Source: an uncultured Chloroflexales bacterium (GTDB lineage Bacteria; Chloroflexota; Chloroflexia; Chloroflexales; Chloroflexaceae). From it: 54,088 bases of DNA. The stretch spans positions 1 to 54,088 of the forward strand of contig CALCJV010000084.1 in NCBI GenBank assembly GCA_937967405.1. Reading direction: 5' to 3'. The notes below the pieces were generated by a model, which saw nothing but the letters and a program-made list of their open reading frames with translations, made no database searches and had not been told where the DNA came from. Position numbers and translations under genes: made by a program. Below, piece by piece: positions 1-10,500 of this stretch. The first letter of the stretch is position 1, and each line of letters begins with the position of its first letter.

Positions 1-1465
1 GATCATCGCCGCGTCCCATCTGCACATCCGCAAAGGTGACGCTATATTGCTCAATCTGCCCGCGTGAGATACCTCGCAGCGACCAGAAGAGATTGACCAG
101 CGTATCACGCGGCATATCAGTCCGCACATAGGGCAGCAACGCGCCAGAGGTTTGATCGAGGGTGAGCAGGTTGAGCAGATCGCCGCGCTCTTGCAAGCGC
201 ATGCCCAAAGCCATGAGCACATCCTGCTGCCGCCGAATCCGGCTGAAATCGCTATCGGCGTTGCGTGTGCGGCTGTAGATCAGGGCCGTGTTGCCATCCA
301 TCCACTGTACGCCGGGCGCAAACGAGATCGTCATGTAGCCATAATCCATCGTGGGGTAGGCGGCATCATAGATCGCATCGGGCACATTCACGACAATGCC
401 GCCGACAGTATCCACCAAGCTGATGAAGCCGTAGAAATCCACCATCGCTACATAGTCAATCGGCACACCGAGCAGGTTGCTGATAGTAGCACGGGTGAGG
501 GCTAACCCGCCGCCCCAAATGCCAGTTGCTTCGCCGTAGGTATAGGCCGTGTTGATCCGATCATAGCCGTAGCCGCCGGGAATCTCAACCCACAGATCAC
601 GCGGCAAGGAGAGCAGGGCAACCCGTTGCCACTGCGGATTGATGCGGACGAGCATGAGCGCATCGGCACGCGGCGGGGCATATTCGCCGGGGCGTTGATC
701 CACGCCCACCAGCAGCACGGTAATCCCCTCGCCGGGCACAACGGCAAAGTTGGGGGGGAGTTGCGGCAGGCTCGGACGGGGAGCGCGGGTGGGCACAGGC
801 AGCGGTGTGTTGGTCGGGAGCGGGGTTGGCGTAGGGGTGGGCGTGTCGGTGGCGCGAAATGGGTTGAAGAAGGCCACCACTCCCGCCGCTTTGCCGGGCT
901 GGGTCGGTACGGGCGTGATCGTGATAATGCGGACGTTGGGAGCCCGATCACTAAAGACTTCGCGCACCGCTACGCGCACTGGGGCGGCGGTGGCAGTGGG
1001 CGCAGGCGGGATCGTTGTGGTAGGGGTAGCCGTTGGGAGCGGCGTAGCACTCGCGGGCGCAGTGGCAGTGGGTGGGCGAGTGGGAGTGAGCGTGGGCAAA
1101 ACAACCTCGCTCACCGGCGCAATGATCATTGCCGTGACGTGCTGATGGGTGCGGAAGGCAACCAGCCCTAGATAACCCAGCCCAAGACTGAGGAGCAGCA
1201 GCAGAGCTAGCCCGCTCAGGCGCAGCCAGCGCACAAGCGGCGTAGTTTGGCGGGCGGGCGATGGTGCAGCAGGCAGTGGCGCAGCGGTAAGTGGCGGGAG
1301 TAGGTCGGCTGAAGGCGGTGGAGTGGCCGCCGCTTGGGCAGCAGCATAAACAGCCCGGCACGCGGCACAGCTAGACAGATGAAAGCCTAACTGGGCCTGT
1401 GCGGGCGTACTTGCGCTGGGGCGTAGCCCTTCCGCAATCAGCTGCTGTGCGGTCTCGCAATCCAT
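1..1465 (-). CDS. LytR-CpsA-Psr (LCP) family protein with N-terminal zinc-finger-like motif, 3' end outside the window
   Basis: LCP proteins attach polyprenyl-linked glycopolymers to the cell wall or act on related envelope substrates. Reading from the ATG at 1465 (AAGGA nearby upstream) gives an open frame to the window edge. Residues 3-36 show C3, H29, C33 and C36, the spacing of an anti-sigma-type zinc finger (zf-HC2). A membrane helix follows at about 83-104, then a Thr/Pro-rich linker to about 240. The LCP domain then starts with ITVLLVGVDQRP, with conserved Asp/Arg stretches such as RADALMLVRI and SLPRDLW. The C-terminus lies beyond base 1. The LCP call is firm from the motif series. 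The zinc-finger call is weaker, and an anti-sigma role is not shown. The gene lies downstream of a secreted glycosidase on the same strand. Confidence 0.85.
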   Translation of the reverse strand, partial: MDCETAQQLIAEGLRPSASTPAQAQLGFHLSSCAACRAVYAAAQAAATPPPSADLLPPLTAAPLPAAPSPARQTTPLVRWLRLSGLALLLLLSLGLGYLGLVAFRTHQHVTAMIIAPVSEVVLPTLTPTRPPTATAPASATPLPTATPTTTIPPAPTATAAPVRVAVREVFSDRAPNVRIITITPVPTQPGKAAGVVAFFNPFRATDTPTPTPTPLPTNTPLPVPTRAPRPSLPQLPPNFAVVPGEGITVLLVGVDQRPGEYAPPRADALMLVRINPQWQRVALLSLPRDLWVEIPGGYGYDRINTAYTYGEATGIWGGGLALTRATISNLLGVPIDYVAMVDFYGFISLVDTVGGIVVNVPDAIYDAAYPTMDYGYMTISFAPGVQWMDGNTALIYSRTRNADSDFSRIRRQQDVLMALGMRLQERGDLLNLLTLDQTSGALLPYVRTDMPRDTLVNLFWSLRGISRGQIEQYSVTFADVQMGRGDD

Positions 1466-1612
1466 CCCAATCCTTGCACCCCCGCGCCACCGGCTGTCAG
1501 CTGTTGTCTGTTGGGCTTAGTCGGGGTAGGCATACGGCACGGGTATGTGTAACATCCGTGCCCGATTGTACCACAGGTTGCGCGGGATGCTGCGCGGCGG
1601 GGCTGAGCACAA

Positions 1613-1633
1613 AGCCGTGTCAATGACACGGCT
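1613..1633 (-). terminator. perfect 8-bp hairpin between two minus-strand genes
   Basis: AGCCGTGT and ACACGGCT flank a 5-base loop, 29 bases past the stop of the glycosidase gene. There is no clear T-run after it on the minus strand, so it may be a weak or factor-assisted terminator, or a protein-binding palindrome upstream of the LCP gene. Confidence 0.4.
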
Positions 1634-1661
1634 CTCCGATACAAACGCCCTACCGCTGCGG

Positions 1662-4106
1662 TTACCGACAGTTGCGGAGCTGGTTGCCGAGCAAGCCAAA
1701 CAGGACATTGTAGGGCGGTGCGTTTTCGGGGTGTAGCTCGAAGCGGGCCCGCTCAAACCACTGCACCTGATACGGCTTGCCTTCGATGATCTCGGTTTGG
1801 ACGGGGCTAATTGGTAGGCCCCAGAGGGCAAGGTTCTCGGTTTCGGTTTTGCCCGCTTGCCCATCTAGCTCTAGCCCATTGGCCCGCCACGCTTGGAGAA
1901 TTTCACCGCACACATTCTGGCCCGTTTCGGGGAAGTAGCGGCAGCCTGCTTGGGGGGCATTGCTGCGCGGGAAATCCTGCCAGACCCGCTGCTCCTGTAG
2001 CAGGGCATCATCGCCGAGCCGCCCTAGCAGGACATCGTAGGGGCGGGCATTTTGTGGGTGCAGCTCAAGCCGATTGCGTTGGAACCACTGGGCCTCGATC
2101 ATGCGCCCCTCGATCTCAAACATTTGCTGCTCGCCAATGGGGAAGCCAAACACGGGCAAGCCGCCGGTCTGCTCCCAATACTCGCGGATGCGCCCACTGA
2201 TACAGTAGCCGGTTTCGGGGAAACAGCGTTCGCCCGTTTTGGGGGGGCTAGCTTGACATGCCACAGGCGCACCCCGTTCACGCGGCGCAGGGACAGGTGC
2301 GGGCGGGGCGGCAGGTGGGGCTGATTCTGCTCCAAACGGGCGCGGCGTGTGGCGCACAAAAATTGGCACATTACCGAGCGTCAGCACAACTTGGTTATTT
2401 TCGGCTGGCACTGTGCGCTGATCGTTGTACAGATTGGCCACTTGCACTGCGTCCGAGTTGGTTGGCAGGCGCACGGCTTGGCCCTCCTGCACAGCCCACA
2501 GCACATCTATCACCTCATTACCCTGCTCAAAGCGCACGCCTTGACCGCTATTCATTGCGGTCAGGTTATCCATATAAAAGGTTCCAGAGCCAGTCTCTTC
2601 GTCAGGGTTGTCTTCCAGCAAGAAGGCCACAATCTGGGCGGGGAAATCAAGGCGCAGGTTGTTGCACTCACGTTCACACCGCCAGCGTTCGACTTGGCCG
2701 TTAATCGGAGCAGACAAAAACCGCCAGCTATCACCTGCACCAATCACCCCCAAGCGGAATTTGAGCACCTCGTTTTGCGCGTCACGGATGGCGATAATCA
2801 GCTCGTGGCCGCTGCCATTGCCCGAAATCCAAATGCCCAACTGGGACGGACTACCGGTGATCGGCACCGGTTGCTCCAAGTTAATCCCAACAAAATCATT
2901 CCCAACCGGATCGTAAAACTCGTAGCGGAACTCGGCGGCGAACCGCCCGGCATAGGCGCGGTCGGTAGTTTCGCGGATCGTGCCGCGCCGCGAATCGGGT
3001 GAGTTCCACCCCTGACGCTGCTCAAAGTCCATAATGATGTCGGCTTGCCCAATGGGGAGGGCCGTTACGCGCCCAGTGGTGGCGAGCTGGAGATTGAGGG
3101 TGCGGAAGGCACTATAGGCCACCTTTTGGGCAAACATATCGGTGCGCCCAGAGCCGTGCCCAATCAAGCCATACTCATTGTTGCGCGGGTTTTCGTCCTT
3201 GAACTTGTACCAGATCACCTTCTCCACCCCCGCGGCCCGCAGCAGGGCCGCCCCGCGAATCAGGTACGCTGCTTGCGTATCGGCGGTGACGGCATTGGGG
3301 GTGCGGTCAGCAGGCCCAGTAGACCAACCGTATTCGGTGGCCCAGATCGGCTTAGCTCCGAATTGGACATTGAGCATTTGCACTTTGGCGAGATCGCCAC
3401 CATCGCCGATCTGCCCCGTCTCAGGCGTGAAGGGGTCTACATAGGGATGGATGGCCAAAATGTCAAACGCGCCCCAGCCACCATTAGCATGGATGCCACG
3501 AATGAAGTTGAAGTTGGTTGGCACAATGCCGGCACTGAGTATCTTCGCATTCGGATCAACGCTACGGATGCGCTCGGAGACGGCAATGAGCATGCGTGTG
3601 TATTCGCTTACGTTGGGGCGACCACCCCAGTAGAGTGGATTTTCCGGCTCATTCCAAATCTCCCAATGGCGCACTTTGCCTTTGTAGCGGGTGGCGGCAG
3701 CTTCGGCAAAGTTGACGAAGCCGTTGAGCTGATCGCCACGTGGGGGGCCGGCCGCCGGATCATCATTGAGCAGCCCAATGATGTTGATCCCGCGACTGTG
3801 CAAGCTGTTGATAACGCGGTCGAGCATGTCCCAATTGTAGGTTGCGTCGCGCCGCTTGTCCGTAACGAGGCTCCATTGAAACTCTTCGCGGGCCCAGCCG
3901 GGGTTGGTCTCACCGAGAGTTTGCAATGGGACATCCAATGTTTCGTATGTGCCATAGCGGGTTGCAATATGGCTATTCACTCCGAATGCTGATTGCCCCG
4001 CTTGGGCAGCAACTGGCGGCGCGTCCGGCAGAGATCCCAGCACGGGCAGCAGGGTGGCAAGCAGAACCAATCCGAGGAGCCAAACCGTAGGACGATAAAA
4101 CTTCAT
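1662..4106 (-). CDS. secreted clan GH-A glycoside hydrolase (GH5/GH39-like) with two C-terminal FPETG...HPE repeats
   Basis: A probable extracellular beta-glycosidase of 814 residues. A signal peptide spans about residues 5-35. The (beta/alpha)8 domain carries WEIWNEPE with the acid/base Glu at about 153, and WATEYGWS with the nucleophile Glu at about 258, the clan GH-A pattern. A beta-sandwich, carbohydrate-binding-like stretch follows. The last ~190 residues hold two related units, each running from FPETG through G(L/F)PI to QWF.R.R.ELHP.NA and LG. I know this repeat type from Chloroflexota secreted proteins. The ATG at 4106 is chosen because AAAGGAG stands 6 bases before it; an upstream in-frame ATG has no such site. 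Substrate and exact GH family cannot be fixed by eye. Confidence 0.8.
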   Translation of the reverse strand: MKFYRPTVWLLGLVLLATLLPVLGSLPDAPPVAAQAGQSAFGVNSHIATRYGTYETLDVPLQTLGETNPGWAREEFQWSLVTDKRRDATYNWDMLDRVINSLHSRGINIIGLLNDDPAAGPPRGDQLNGFVNFAEAAATRYKGKVRHWEIWNEPENPLYWGGRPNVSEYTRMLIAVSERIRSVDPNAKILSAGIVPTNFNFIRGIHANGGWGAFDILAIHPYVDPFTPETGQIGDGGDLAKVQMLNVQFGAKPIWATEYGWSTGPADRTPNAVTADTQAAYLIRGAALLRAAGVEKVIWYKFKDENPRNNEYGLIGHGSGRTDMFAQKVAYSAFRTLNLQLATTGRVTALPIGQADIIMDFEQRQGWNSPDSRRGTIRETTDRAYAGRFAAEFRYEFYDPVGNDFVGINLEQPVPITGSPSQLGIWISGNGSGHELIIAIRDAQNEVLKFRLGVIGAGDSWRFLSAPINGQVERWRCERECNNLRLDFPAQIVAFLLEDNPDEETGSGTFYMDNLTAMNSGQGVRFEQGNEVIDVLWAVQEGQAVRLPTNSDAVQVANLYNDQRTVPAENNQVVLTLGNVPIFVRHTPRPFGAESAPPAAPPAPVPAPRERGAPVACQASPPKTGERCFPETGYCISGRIREYWEQTGGLPVFGFPIGEQQMFEIEGRMIEAQWFQRNRLELHPQNARPYDVLLGRLGDDALLQEQRVWQDFPRSNAPQAGCRYFPETGQNVCGEILQAWRANGLELDGQAGKTETENLALWGLPISPVQTEIIEGKPYQVQWFERARFELHPENAPPYNVLFGLLGNQLRNCR

Positions 4107-4288
4107 CACGTCTCCTTTGCATGTCTTCAACACGAATCCGTTGCTTGATGAGGATAATCACTGTGCTGCATACGTTCGGCGCAGTCACTGCCGAATCCAA
4201 CGCACGTTGCTCCACCCAATTGGGGTGGGGCACATTACAAAAGATTACATTATGCGGTGCTGCCGGGCGACATCGCACGCGCTCGGCA

Positions 4289-4774
4289 TTAGGCGGTGGG
4301 TGAGCCGGGCGCACAGAACCATGTGCGTCGGGCCGGTTGCAGCAAGCCAATCGTGAATGTGCCTAGCTCCTCCGTGATGGTGACAACATCCAACACGGTG
4401 AACCGTAGGTGGAAGCCCGCCACCACTGCGCCCTGTGCATCATACTGCCGCCCACCGAGCGTGTAGCGGTAGTACTCTGGATCATAGCCGAGAACCCCTT
4501 CTGCATCGAGCAGGGGCACTTCGGCAACCAGCGTGATATACGTGCCGATGGCCCGATCAAGGAGCTGCACCCGTGCTTCAGGCACAGGAAAAAACATCGC
4601 CCGTTGCCCACTATTGGCATGAACATACTCGTTACCGTTGTAGTAGAAATCGTGGGCTTGCATCCACGCCTCGCTCCGGCTGAGCGTCTCGCAGATGTGG
4701 ACAATGCGATGCTCAGGGGCGGTATCACCAGAGCCGTCTGACCAACGCCGGATCACATACCGAACTGCGGCCAT
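4289..4774 (-). CDS. hypothetical protein, 161 aa
   Basis: I do not recognise this family. The protein is soluble, with no signal peptide or membrane helix. It is rich in aromatic residues (HDFYYNGNEYVHAN near the middle) and ends with a cysteine-containing tail. A very strong GGAGGAGG ribosome site precedes the ATG, and a TATACT element lies about 50 bases upstream of it, so I believe it is expressed. It sits alone between the secreted glycosidase and the C25 peptidase group. The mixed beta character would fit a small ligand-binding or beta-barrel fold, but that is a guess. Confidence 0.6.
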   Translation of the reverse strand: MAAVRYVIRRWSDGSGDTAPEHRIVHICETLSRSEAWMQAHDFYYNGNEYVHANSGQRAMFFPVPEARVQLLDRAIGTYITLVAEVPLLDAEGVLGYDPEYYRYTLGGRQYDAQGAVVAGFHLRFTVLDVVTITEELGTFTIGLLQPARRTWFCAPGSPTA

Positions 4775-4900
4775 TGTTGCCTCCTCCTGCCCTAATGGAT
4801 GTGCTTCAGTTGGTTGTAGTATAACAGAATAATTGGGGCTTCATTTACAGCATCAGAGCCGCTCCTCCTGTGCAATAGTGCTAGGTTTGTCGTCACCCGC

Positions 4901-6997
4901 CTACCAGACGCGCATAGCTGGATCACCAAGCAGAACGAAGGTCTCTAACACTTCAAGAGTGCCCACCTGTTGGGGCGGGAGTTGCCGCCACGCACTGAGC
5001 AACGCATCGCCAACCCGCACCTCTGGATCGCTTGTCAGGGTGCGAGCGAGCGTGCCCGCCAGCCACGCCTGATCATCCGGCAAGGTGAGGCTGGTGGGAG
5101 CCAGCACGGCAAGGCTGCCGCCAGCGGGATGCCACAGCAACACTTCGGCGAGGGTCGCTTGGGTGGGGTGGTGGAACAGCCCGGTCAGGCAGGTGAAGTG
5201 CAGCATCAGGTGCGCGGGCGGAGCTGGGAGCGCGGCGGCCGTGGCGGTGGTGAGCAAGCCTGCCTGCCCCCATTGCGTGAGGCTGCCATGCCCAAAGTAG
5301 GCAACGAGCTGGGGCTGGGCAGCGAGGGCCGCTTGCACAGTGGTGGCATCAGCAGGCGGGCGGGCGACCACAAAACGCGGCGCAGCGGTGGTGGCCGCAA
5401 ACGGCGCGGCAAAGAGCAGGGCATCCTGCTCGAAGCGCGGCTCGTACCCATCCACGACCAGCAACACCGATTGCAGCGCGGCGGGCTGGTCCGCATGGGC
5501 GAGCAGCTTGGCGAGCCACACCTGCACCTGTTGCGGGGTAGCGGCGGGGATACGCCCGATGGCCAGATCGGGGCGGCGATCCCCATTCAGATCAGCAAGG
5601 GGTACATCGCTGATCGTGCGCCCGCCGTAGCGCGTGTATACGTCTGCACCCGGCAGGGCAAAGGTGGGCGGAGGGACGGTATAGCCCGCCGGATCGTAGG
5701 TGGCATCGCCTACCAGCAGCACATAGCGCGGCGGTGGTTGCCACGTAGCCGCGGCGTGTTGCAGCAAGGCCCGCACTGCCAACGGATCGGGCGTGCCGGA
5801 AGCAATCTGATTGAAGACCTGCGCCGTCGTGAGGGTCTGCACCTGCAAGCCATGAGCGCGGTGCAGATCAAGCAGGGGCGTGAGTTCGGCAAGCAATGGC
5901 TCCGCGCCAATCACAAGATAGTCGGCTCCGGCTGGCGTGCCGATGCTGCGCTGGGCGGCGGTGATCGGGGTAATCTGCACCGGCGGCCAGCCATCGCTGC
6001 CAATCGCCACATGGTGCGGTGCGGCGGTGCTGCTCAGGGTGATGCGCCCCTGCGTCGGGGTGAGGGTGGCGGTTGCGGTGAGGATCGCACGAGTAGGCTC
6101 TAGCGCAAACACCTGCACCTGCGGCGAGTGCCAGCCATCGCTGGGCTGAGGCGCGGTGAGGGTTGCCCATGTCAGTTGCTCGGCGATGGGGCGCAGTGGG
6201 CGGGCATAGTCCAGCACGAGCCAATCGAGTTGCTGCACATCGAGCAGGCGATCTGCGGGTAGCTCTAGCTCCAGTTGATTCACGCCGTCGTGCAGCCCCC
6301 CCGCCGGAATGTCGAGCGTAGCGGTGTAGTAGGCTTGCCCATCCCACGTCAGCGTGCCTAACGCTTGCCCATTCAGGCGCACATGCAGGAGATGGGCGGG
6401 CGAAGTCGGGGCACTGCTACTGCCCCACACCCCTAGCGCAAGCTGAGCGGGGGCGGGCAGTGGCTCAGCCAATGACAACGGGATAACTTCAGTGTGTGGC
6501 GCAAGCATGCGCTGCCCCAGCCACGCATCGCCGACCCCCAGTGGCACGAGCGAGTCGTACACGGCGGCGGGGGCATATGCAACTGTGGCATGGGCAGCAT
6601 CCGGCGGCAGCGGGGGCAATGGGCGGGTGTGGCGCGGATCGGGCACGGGCAGCACCAGCGACGGCAGCGGGGCAGTTACAGGTGGTGGTTGGGCTTCCAG
6701 CAGGTAGATTGCATCGGGCAGAGCGTGGGCGGGCACATACCAATACAGCGCATCAGCCGCAATCAGGAGCGGGTGGGGCTGGCCACGCCAGTGCAAGTGC
6801 CACTGCGCCGCCGCATCCTGCGGGGCGGGCATGCCGTGCGCGGCTAGTTCGGCCGCACTGAGCCGGTGCACACCCGCTTGAGTAGTGTGGAGGCGGAGCG
6901 CAACCGGCGGTGGCGCAGATGGAGCAGGCAGTGGGGTGGGGCCAGCACACGCCACCAGCACCAATGCTAGCAACAGGCCTAGCGCGGGGCTACGCAC
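4901..6997 (-). CDS. C25 (gingipain-type) cysteine peptidase, predicted lipoprotein
   Basis: A predicted cell-surface protease. From a GTG at 6997 the N-terminus is a short hydrophobic helix ending in the lipobox LVAC (Cys17). Residues 40-330 are beta-rich. The C25 domain follows, with VLLVGDATYDP, an IGRIPA segment, the catalytic-type His in AYFGHGS (about 570) and the Cys in HFTCLTGLFHHP (about 603). The start is uncertain: the frame is open to 7132, but that would overlap the upstream gene and bury the lipobox deep in the protein. A purine-rich GGGGAGAGG lies about 26 bases before the GTG. It is the last gene of a four-gene minus-strand group containing a second C25 enzyme. Unlike its neighbours it lacks the LPLV tail and ends in a DPAMRVW stretch. 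Confidence 0.75.
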   Translation of the reverse strand: MRSPALGLLLALVLVACAGPTPLPAPSAPPPVALRLHTTQAGVHRLSAAELAAHGMPAPQDAAAQWHLHWRGQPHPLLIAADALYWYVPAHALPDAIYLLEAQPPPVTAPLPSLVLPVPDPRHTRPLPPLPPDAAHATVAYAPAAVYDSLVPLGVGDAWLGQRMLAPHTEVIPLSLAEPLPAPAQLALGVWGSSSAPTSPAHLLHVRLNGQALGTLTWDGQAYYTATLDIPAGGLHDGVNQLELELPADRLLDVQQLDWLVLDYARPLRPIAEQLTWATLTAPQPSDGWHSPQVQVFALEPTRAILTATATLTPTQGRITLSSTAAPHHVAIGSDGWPPVQITPITAAQRSIGTPAGADYLVIGAEPLLAELTPLLDLHRAHGLQVQTLTTAQVFNQIASGTPDPLAVRALLQHAAATWQPPPRYVLLVGDATYDPAGYTVPPPTFALPGADVYTRYGGRTISDVPLADLNGDRRPDLAIGRIPAATPQQVQVWLAKLLAHADQPAALQSVLLVVDGYEPRFEQDALLFAAPFAATTAAPRFVVARPPADATTVQAALAAQPQLVAYFGHGSLTQWGQAGLLTTATAAALPAPPAHLMLHFTCLTGLFHHPTQATLAEVLLWHPAGGSLAVLAPTSLTLPDDQAWLAGTLARTLTSDPEVRVGDALLSAWRQLPPQQVGTLEVLETFVLLGDPAMRVW

Positions 6998-7058
6998 TAT
7001 GATAAGATCGGCGGACGCACGCAGCCTCTCCCCGCAACGTTGCCGCACGATGCCCGTA

Positions 7059-7508
7059 CTATCGCCCCACCACCACCAGCGGCAGGAAGAGGCGCGTTGC
7101 AGGCGCGGCACTGAGCGGGAGCAGGGGCCCAATCAGTTCGGTGCTCTGGTCGAGCATCACCACCTCGATGAAATAGCGCGTCGTTGCGGTGCCGTTACGG
7201 TCGGTGAAGCGATACTCGCTGCCCATAAAGCTATCGCCTTCCGCCGGAATCAGCCCACTAAGCGCACGCGGCGGCACATTCGGAGCAGGGCTGGCGAGCA
7301 CGCGAAAGCCGGCCGTCTTGATTTCGGTGGCGGTAGACCATGTGACAACGATCCCCGTGCCAGTACGGGTAGCCGCAAAGTCAATGAAGGTGACACTGGC
7401 ATAGGCGACCGACAAGCTGACGAGCATGGTGAGCACGGCAGCGGCGAACAGCGCAAATGCCGACAGCGCGAGCCTACGGCGCGGCGATGGTGTGGTTGTT
7501 GCAATCAT
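7059..7508 (-). CDS. small secreted fibronectin-III-like protein with LPLV tail
   Basis: A 149-residue exported protein. An N-terminal Arg-rich stretch and a hydrophobic helix (about 12-36, ending AYAS) form a signal peptide. The rest looks like one FnIII-type beta-sandwich with TATEIKTAGFRV, a pattern common in extracellular domains. The last residues are RLFLPLVVVGR, a version of the tail found on several other exported proteins in this window. The ATG at 7508 is chosen because GGGGAG lies 8 bases upstream; an ATG 36 bases earlier lacks a site. It sits between the two C25 peptidase genes (36-base gap upstream), so it may be a partner, substrate or surface adaptor. No enzyme motif is visible. 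Confidence 0.7.
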   Translation of the reverse strand: MIATTTPSPRRRLALSAFALFAAAVLTMLVSLSVAYASVTFIDFAATRTGTGIVVTWSTATEIKTAGFRVLASPAPNVPPRALSGLIPAEGDSFMGSEYRFTDRNGTATTRYFIEVVMLDQSTELIGPLLPLSAAPATRLFLPLVVVGR

Positions 7509-7544
7509 TGGCACACTCCCCTTCTTGATGCCATTGGCAAGCAC

Positions 7545-10500
7545 TTACTCGGCTCGTACCAGTGGCAGATAGACCTGTTGCATTGGCTTTGGCGGCTCCG
7601 GCGGCAGGGTGGCGGTTGGCAAGCGCAACGCCGGATCGCCCAAAATCCCAAACGTATCCAGTAAATCGGCATGCCCCCCCGCCAGATACAACGCCACTTT
7701 GCTGGCATGCACTGCCGCCCCTAAGGTAGGTACACGCTGTTTGTACACGGCCGTGAAGAAGCCGTGTTGCAGCCAATCGTGCCCCGTTGCCACCCCTAGC
7801 CCCGTTGGGGTGTAGGCGGCCACAATCCCACCGCGAGCCTGCCGCAACGCACTTTCCGACAAGCCGGGCCGCGCCGGGTAGTGCCAATAACCTTCCAGAC
7901 AAGTCATGGCTAAAACGAGCGGGCGGCGGTTGGCATTCGTAAGGCCTGCCAGATCGCGAGTTTGCCAGATGCCTTCAGCGGCCCAACGTTCGATAGCTGC
8001 GTGTCCATTATACCCCAGAAACAGCGTCTGCGGGTTATTGATCGCGGACGTGATCGCGGTGTTCAAGGCGGGGCACGCTCCCCCACGCGGGCAGAAGTGG
8101 TTCAAATAAAGCCGTGTATAGGGCACATCGGCGGTGAAGGAACGCACAATGATCTGCTCACTCTGGGCCACAAAATCGCCCGCCGGATCGGGGATGTTAT
8201 CGGCTACCATCACGACATGGCGCGGCTGCTCGGCGAGCGGCAGGGTGCTGATCTGCTCAAACTGGATCGTTGCATCAATGATCGTGTTGAGTTCAGCGAC
8301 GGTGTTGACGGGCAGCCGCCCAATCGCCATATCCGGCAGCGCGTCATTGGTGAGCATGGCGAGGCGGCTGGTGGCATCCGTTTCGCCCTGATACGGGTCT
8401 ACCCATTCGAGGTTAGGCGGGATATAGACTGGGCCACCGCCATAGGCGGCGGGGGCGTGGTTGAGCATATTCCAGTGCCCATCGCCGACGAGCAGCACCA
8501 TTGCGGGGGCGGGTGGTTGCCACGCCTGCATAGTGTAGGCGAGGAAGCTCCGGATCGCACGCGGGTGCACAATACCATTGTTGAACTGATTGTACAGATC
8601 GGCAATATCCACCACCGCCACACGCAAGCCCTGCGCCGCTCGGTAGTCGGCGAGGCGTTGCACGGCGGTGCGGAAGGCGGCATGGGTGATGATGATATAA
8701 TCTGCGCCGCGGGTCGCGCCGAGATCGGGTGGGGTGTAGCGGCTGATGGCGGCAGGCGCACGCACCGCCATGCGGGCCAGCGCAATGAAGCGGGCGGGGG
8801 GCTGCGTGGGCAGGCGGCTGCCTGTGGCGAACGTTAGGCGGAAGCCTTGGGCATCGGTATCCACTTGGGCATCGGTAAGCAGGACAGGAGCCGCCGGATC
8901 GCTGATGTCAAGCAGCAGCAGTTCATCGCTGAGAAAGCCCGCTAGCTGGAGCTGGACCGCAGCAGTGCTAGGCGCAGTGAAGGTAAGCTCGTTGTTGCGG
9001 GCGATCAGACGACGCAGGTAGCTGACCTCAAACCAATCGAAGAGCATATCGTTGACTTTGACTGCGGCATCATTGAAGATGGTTAGCGCAAGCTGGTTGT
9101 TGCCATCGCGCACAGCAGTATGCGGCAGCGGGCCCACAAACCGCCACACGTCGGCGGCTCCGCCCTTGCCCCAGAAGGCATCGGCAATGAGGGTGTTATT
9201 CAGTTCGGCACGGGTGTGATAGTTGGGCTGACCGCGTGCAGCATAGGCGCGGGCCACCAATTCGCCGCGCACGGTTGCGCTATAGGGGCTGGTCGCCGGA
9301 TCGGGGAGGGTAATGCTATAGGTGCGACGGACTGGCTCAGTGCCATCGGTCTGGATGCGTTGCCAGAACCATGTCTCTTCGCTGGTAAAGTGCGACGGAA
9401 ACCATGTCAACGAACGTTCGGCCCGCAGCGTCTCGGAGAAGGTGGTCTGGAGTGGCAGGCTTGCATCCGGCGCGGCGCGGCGGGTCGCCATGCGGAGGCC
9501 ATCGGTATCGCGCACCGCCAACCAGCAGACATTCGTCTGCGTGTATTTCGCTTCCATCACGGAGCCGCGAAACTGCGTGGCATAGAAGAGCAGCGTATCT
9601 TGGGCTGTCAGGCGGGGGGCGGAACTCCCCGTCACTGGCTCGATGTGCAGGGCGGTAGGCTGTCCGCCGCAGGTCAGGTGCAACTGTGCGGGGCGTGTGC
9701 TAGCAAGGTCTAAGCCGAGTGCGGCGAGGTCTGCACCAGTGATCTGGTAAACTCCATCCTCCACAATCTCGATCCGATAGCGCGGGGTGGGATCAGGTGC
9801 GGCGACTTGGGCGAGGGTGGGCGCGGGTGTGCGCCATGCCTGCGCTTGCTGCGCGTTGAGCAGATCGAGCACGGGCGCATACGGATCAGGCGCGGGCGCA
9901 GTAGCGGGCAGTGCGCTGGTTGGTCCGAAATCCACCTGCACATCCAGTTGATGATACCACGCGAGGCTACCAGTTGCAGGTGTATACACAAATGGGGTAA
10001 GCTCAACCCGCACGATGCGCTGATCGCGCTGCCACAAATCGGCGGTGATGCGGGCCGGTGTTGCTGGCAGCGGGACAGGACTAGCATACGCCAGCGGATC
10101 GGGGAGGTAGGCATCTACGCCCGGCTGAAGTGGCTCAGACGCTGGCTGCGGAGTCGGCACGGGCGCAAGCCAAACAGGGGTGGGGTAGGTGTGACGCGAG
10201 CCAGTGGCGATCTTCAGCGTTGGAGTAGCATCGGCGGGCACAGCCAATAGCACCGCAAACGTGGGCAAGGCGGGCATGCCGCTGCGGCCACTCTGAGCCG
10301 CTCCAGCGATCACGATCTGCTGCCGTTCGCGCTGGGTAGCGGGCACACGGGCATGCGTGCCGATCTCGAAGGGCGGCGTGGTGAGCCGCAGATGTGCGCC
10401 ATCTGCGCCACTCTGGACGAGATGGACGACCGCCGAGTCCAGCTCGGTAGCTCCCTGCCCCACCGCAGGCGATGCCGCCCAACCACTGCTCAGCAGCCAG

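Noticed and set aside
152..1361. Several open frames of 100-180 codons on both strands over the first gene
   Set aside because: They are shadows of the LCP gene. Only the frame starting at 1465 gives a coherent domain series.
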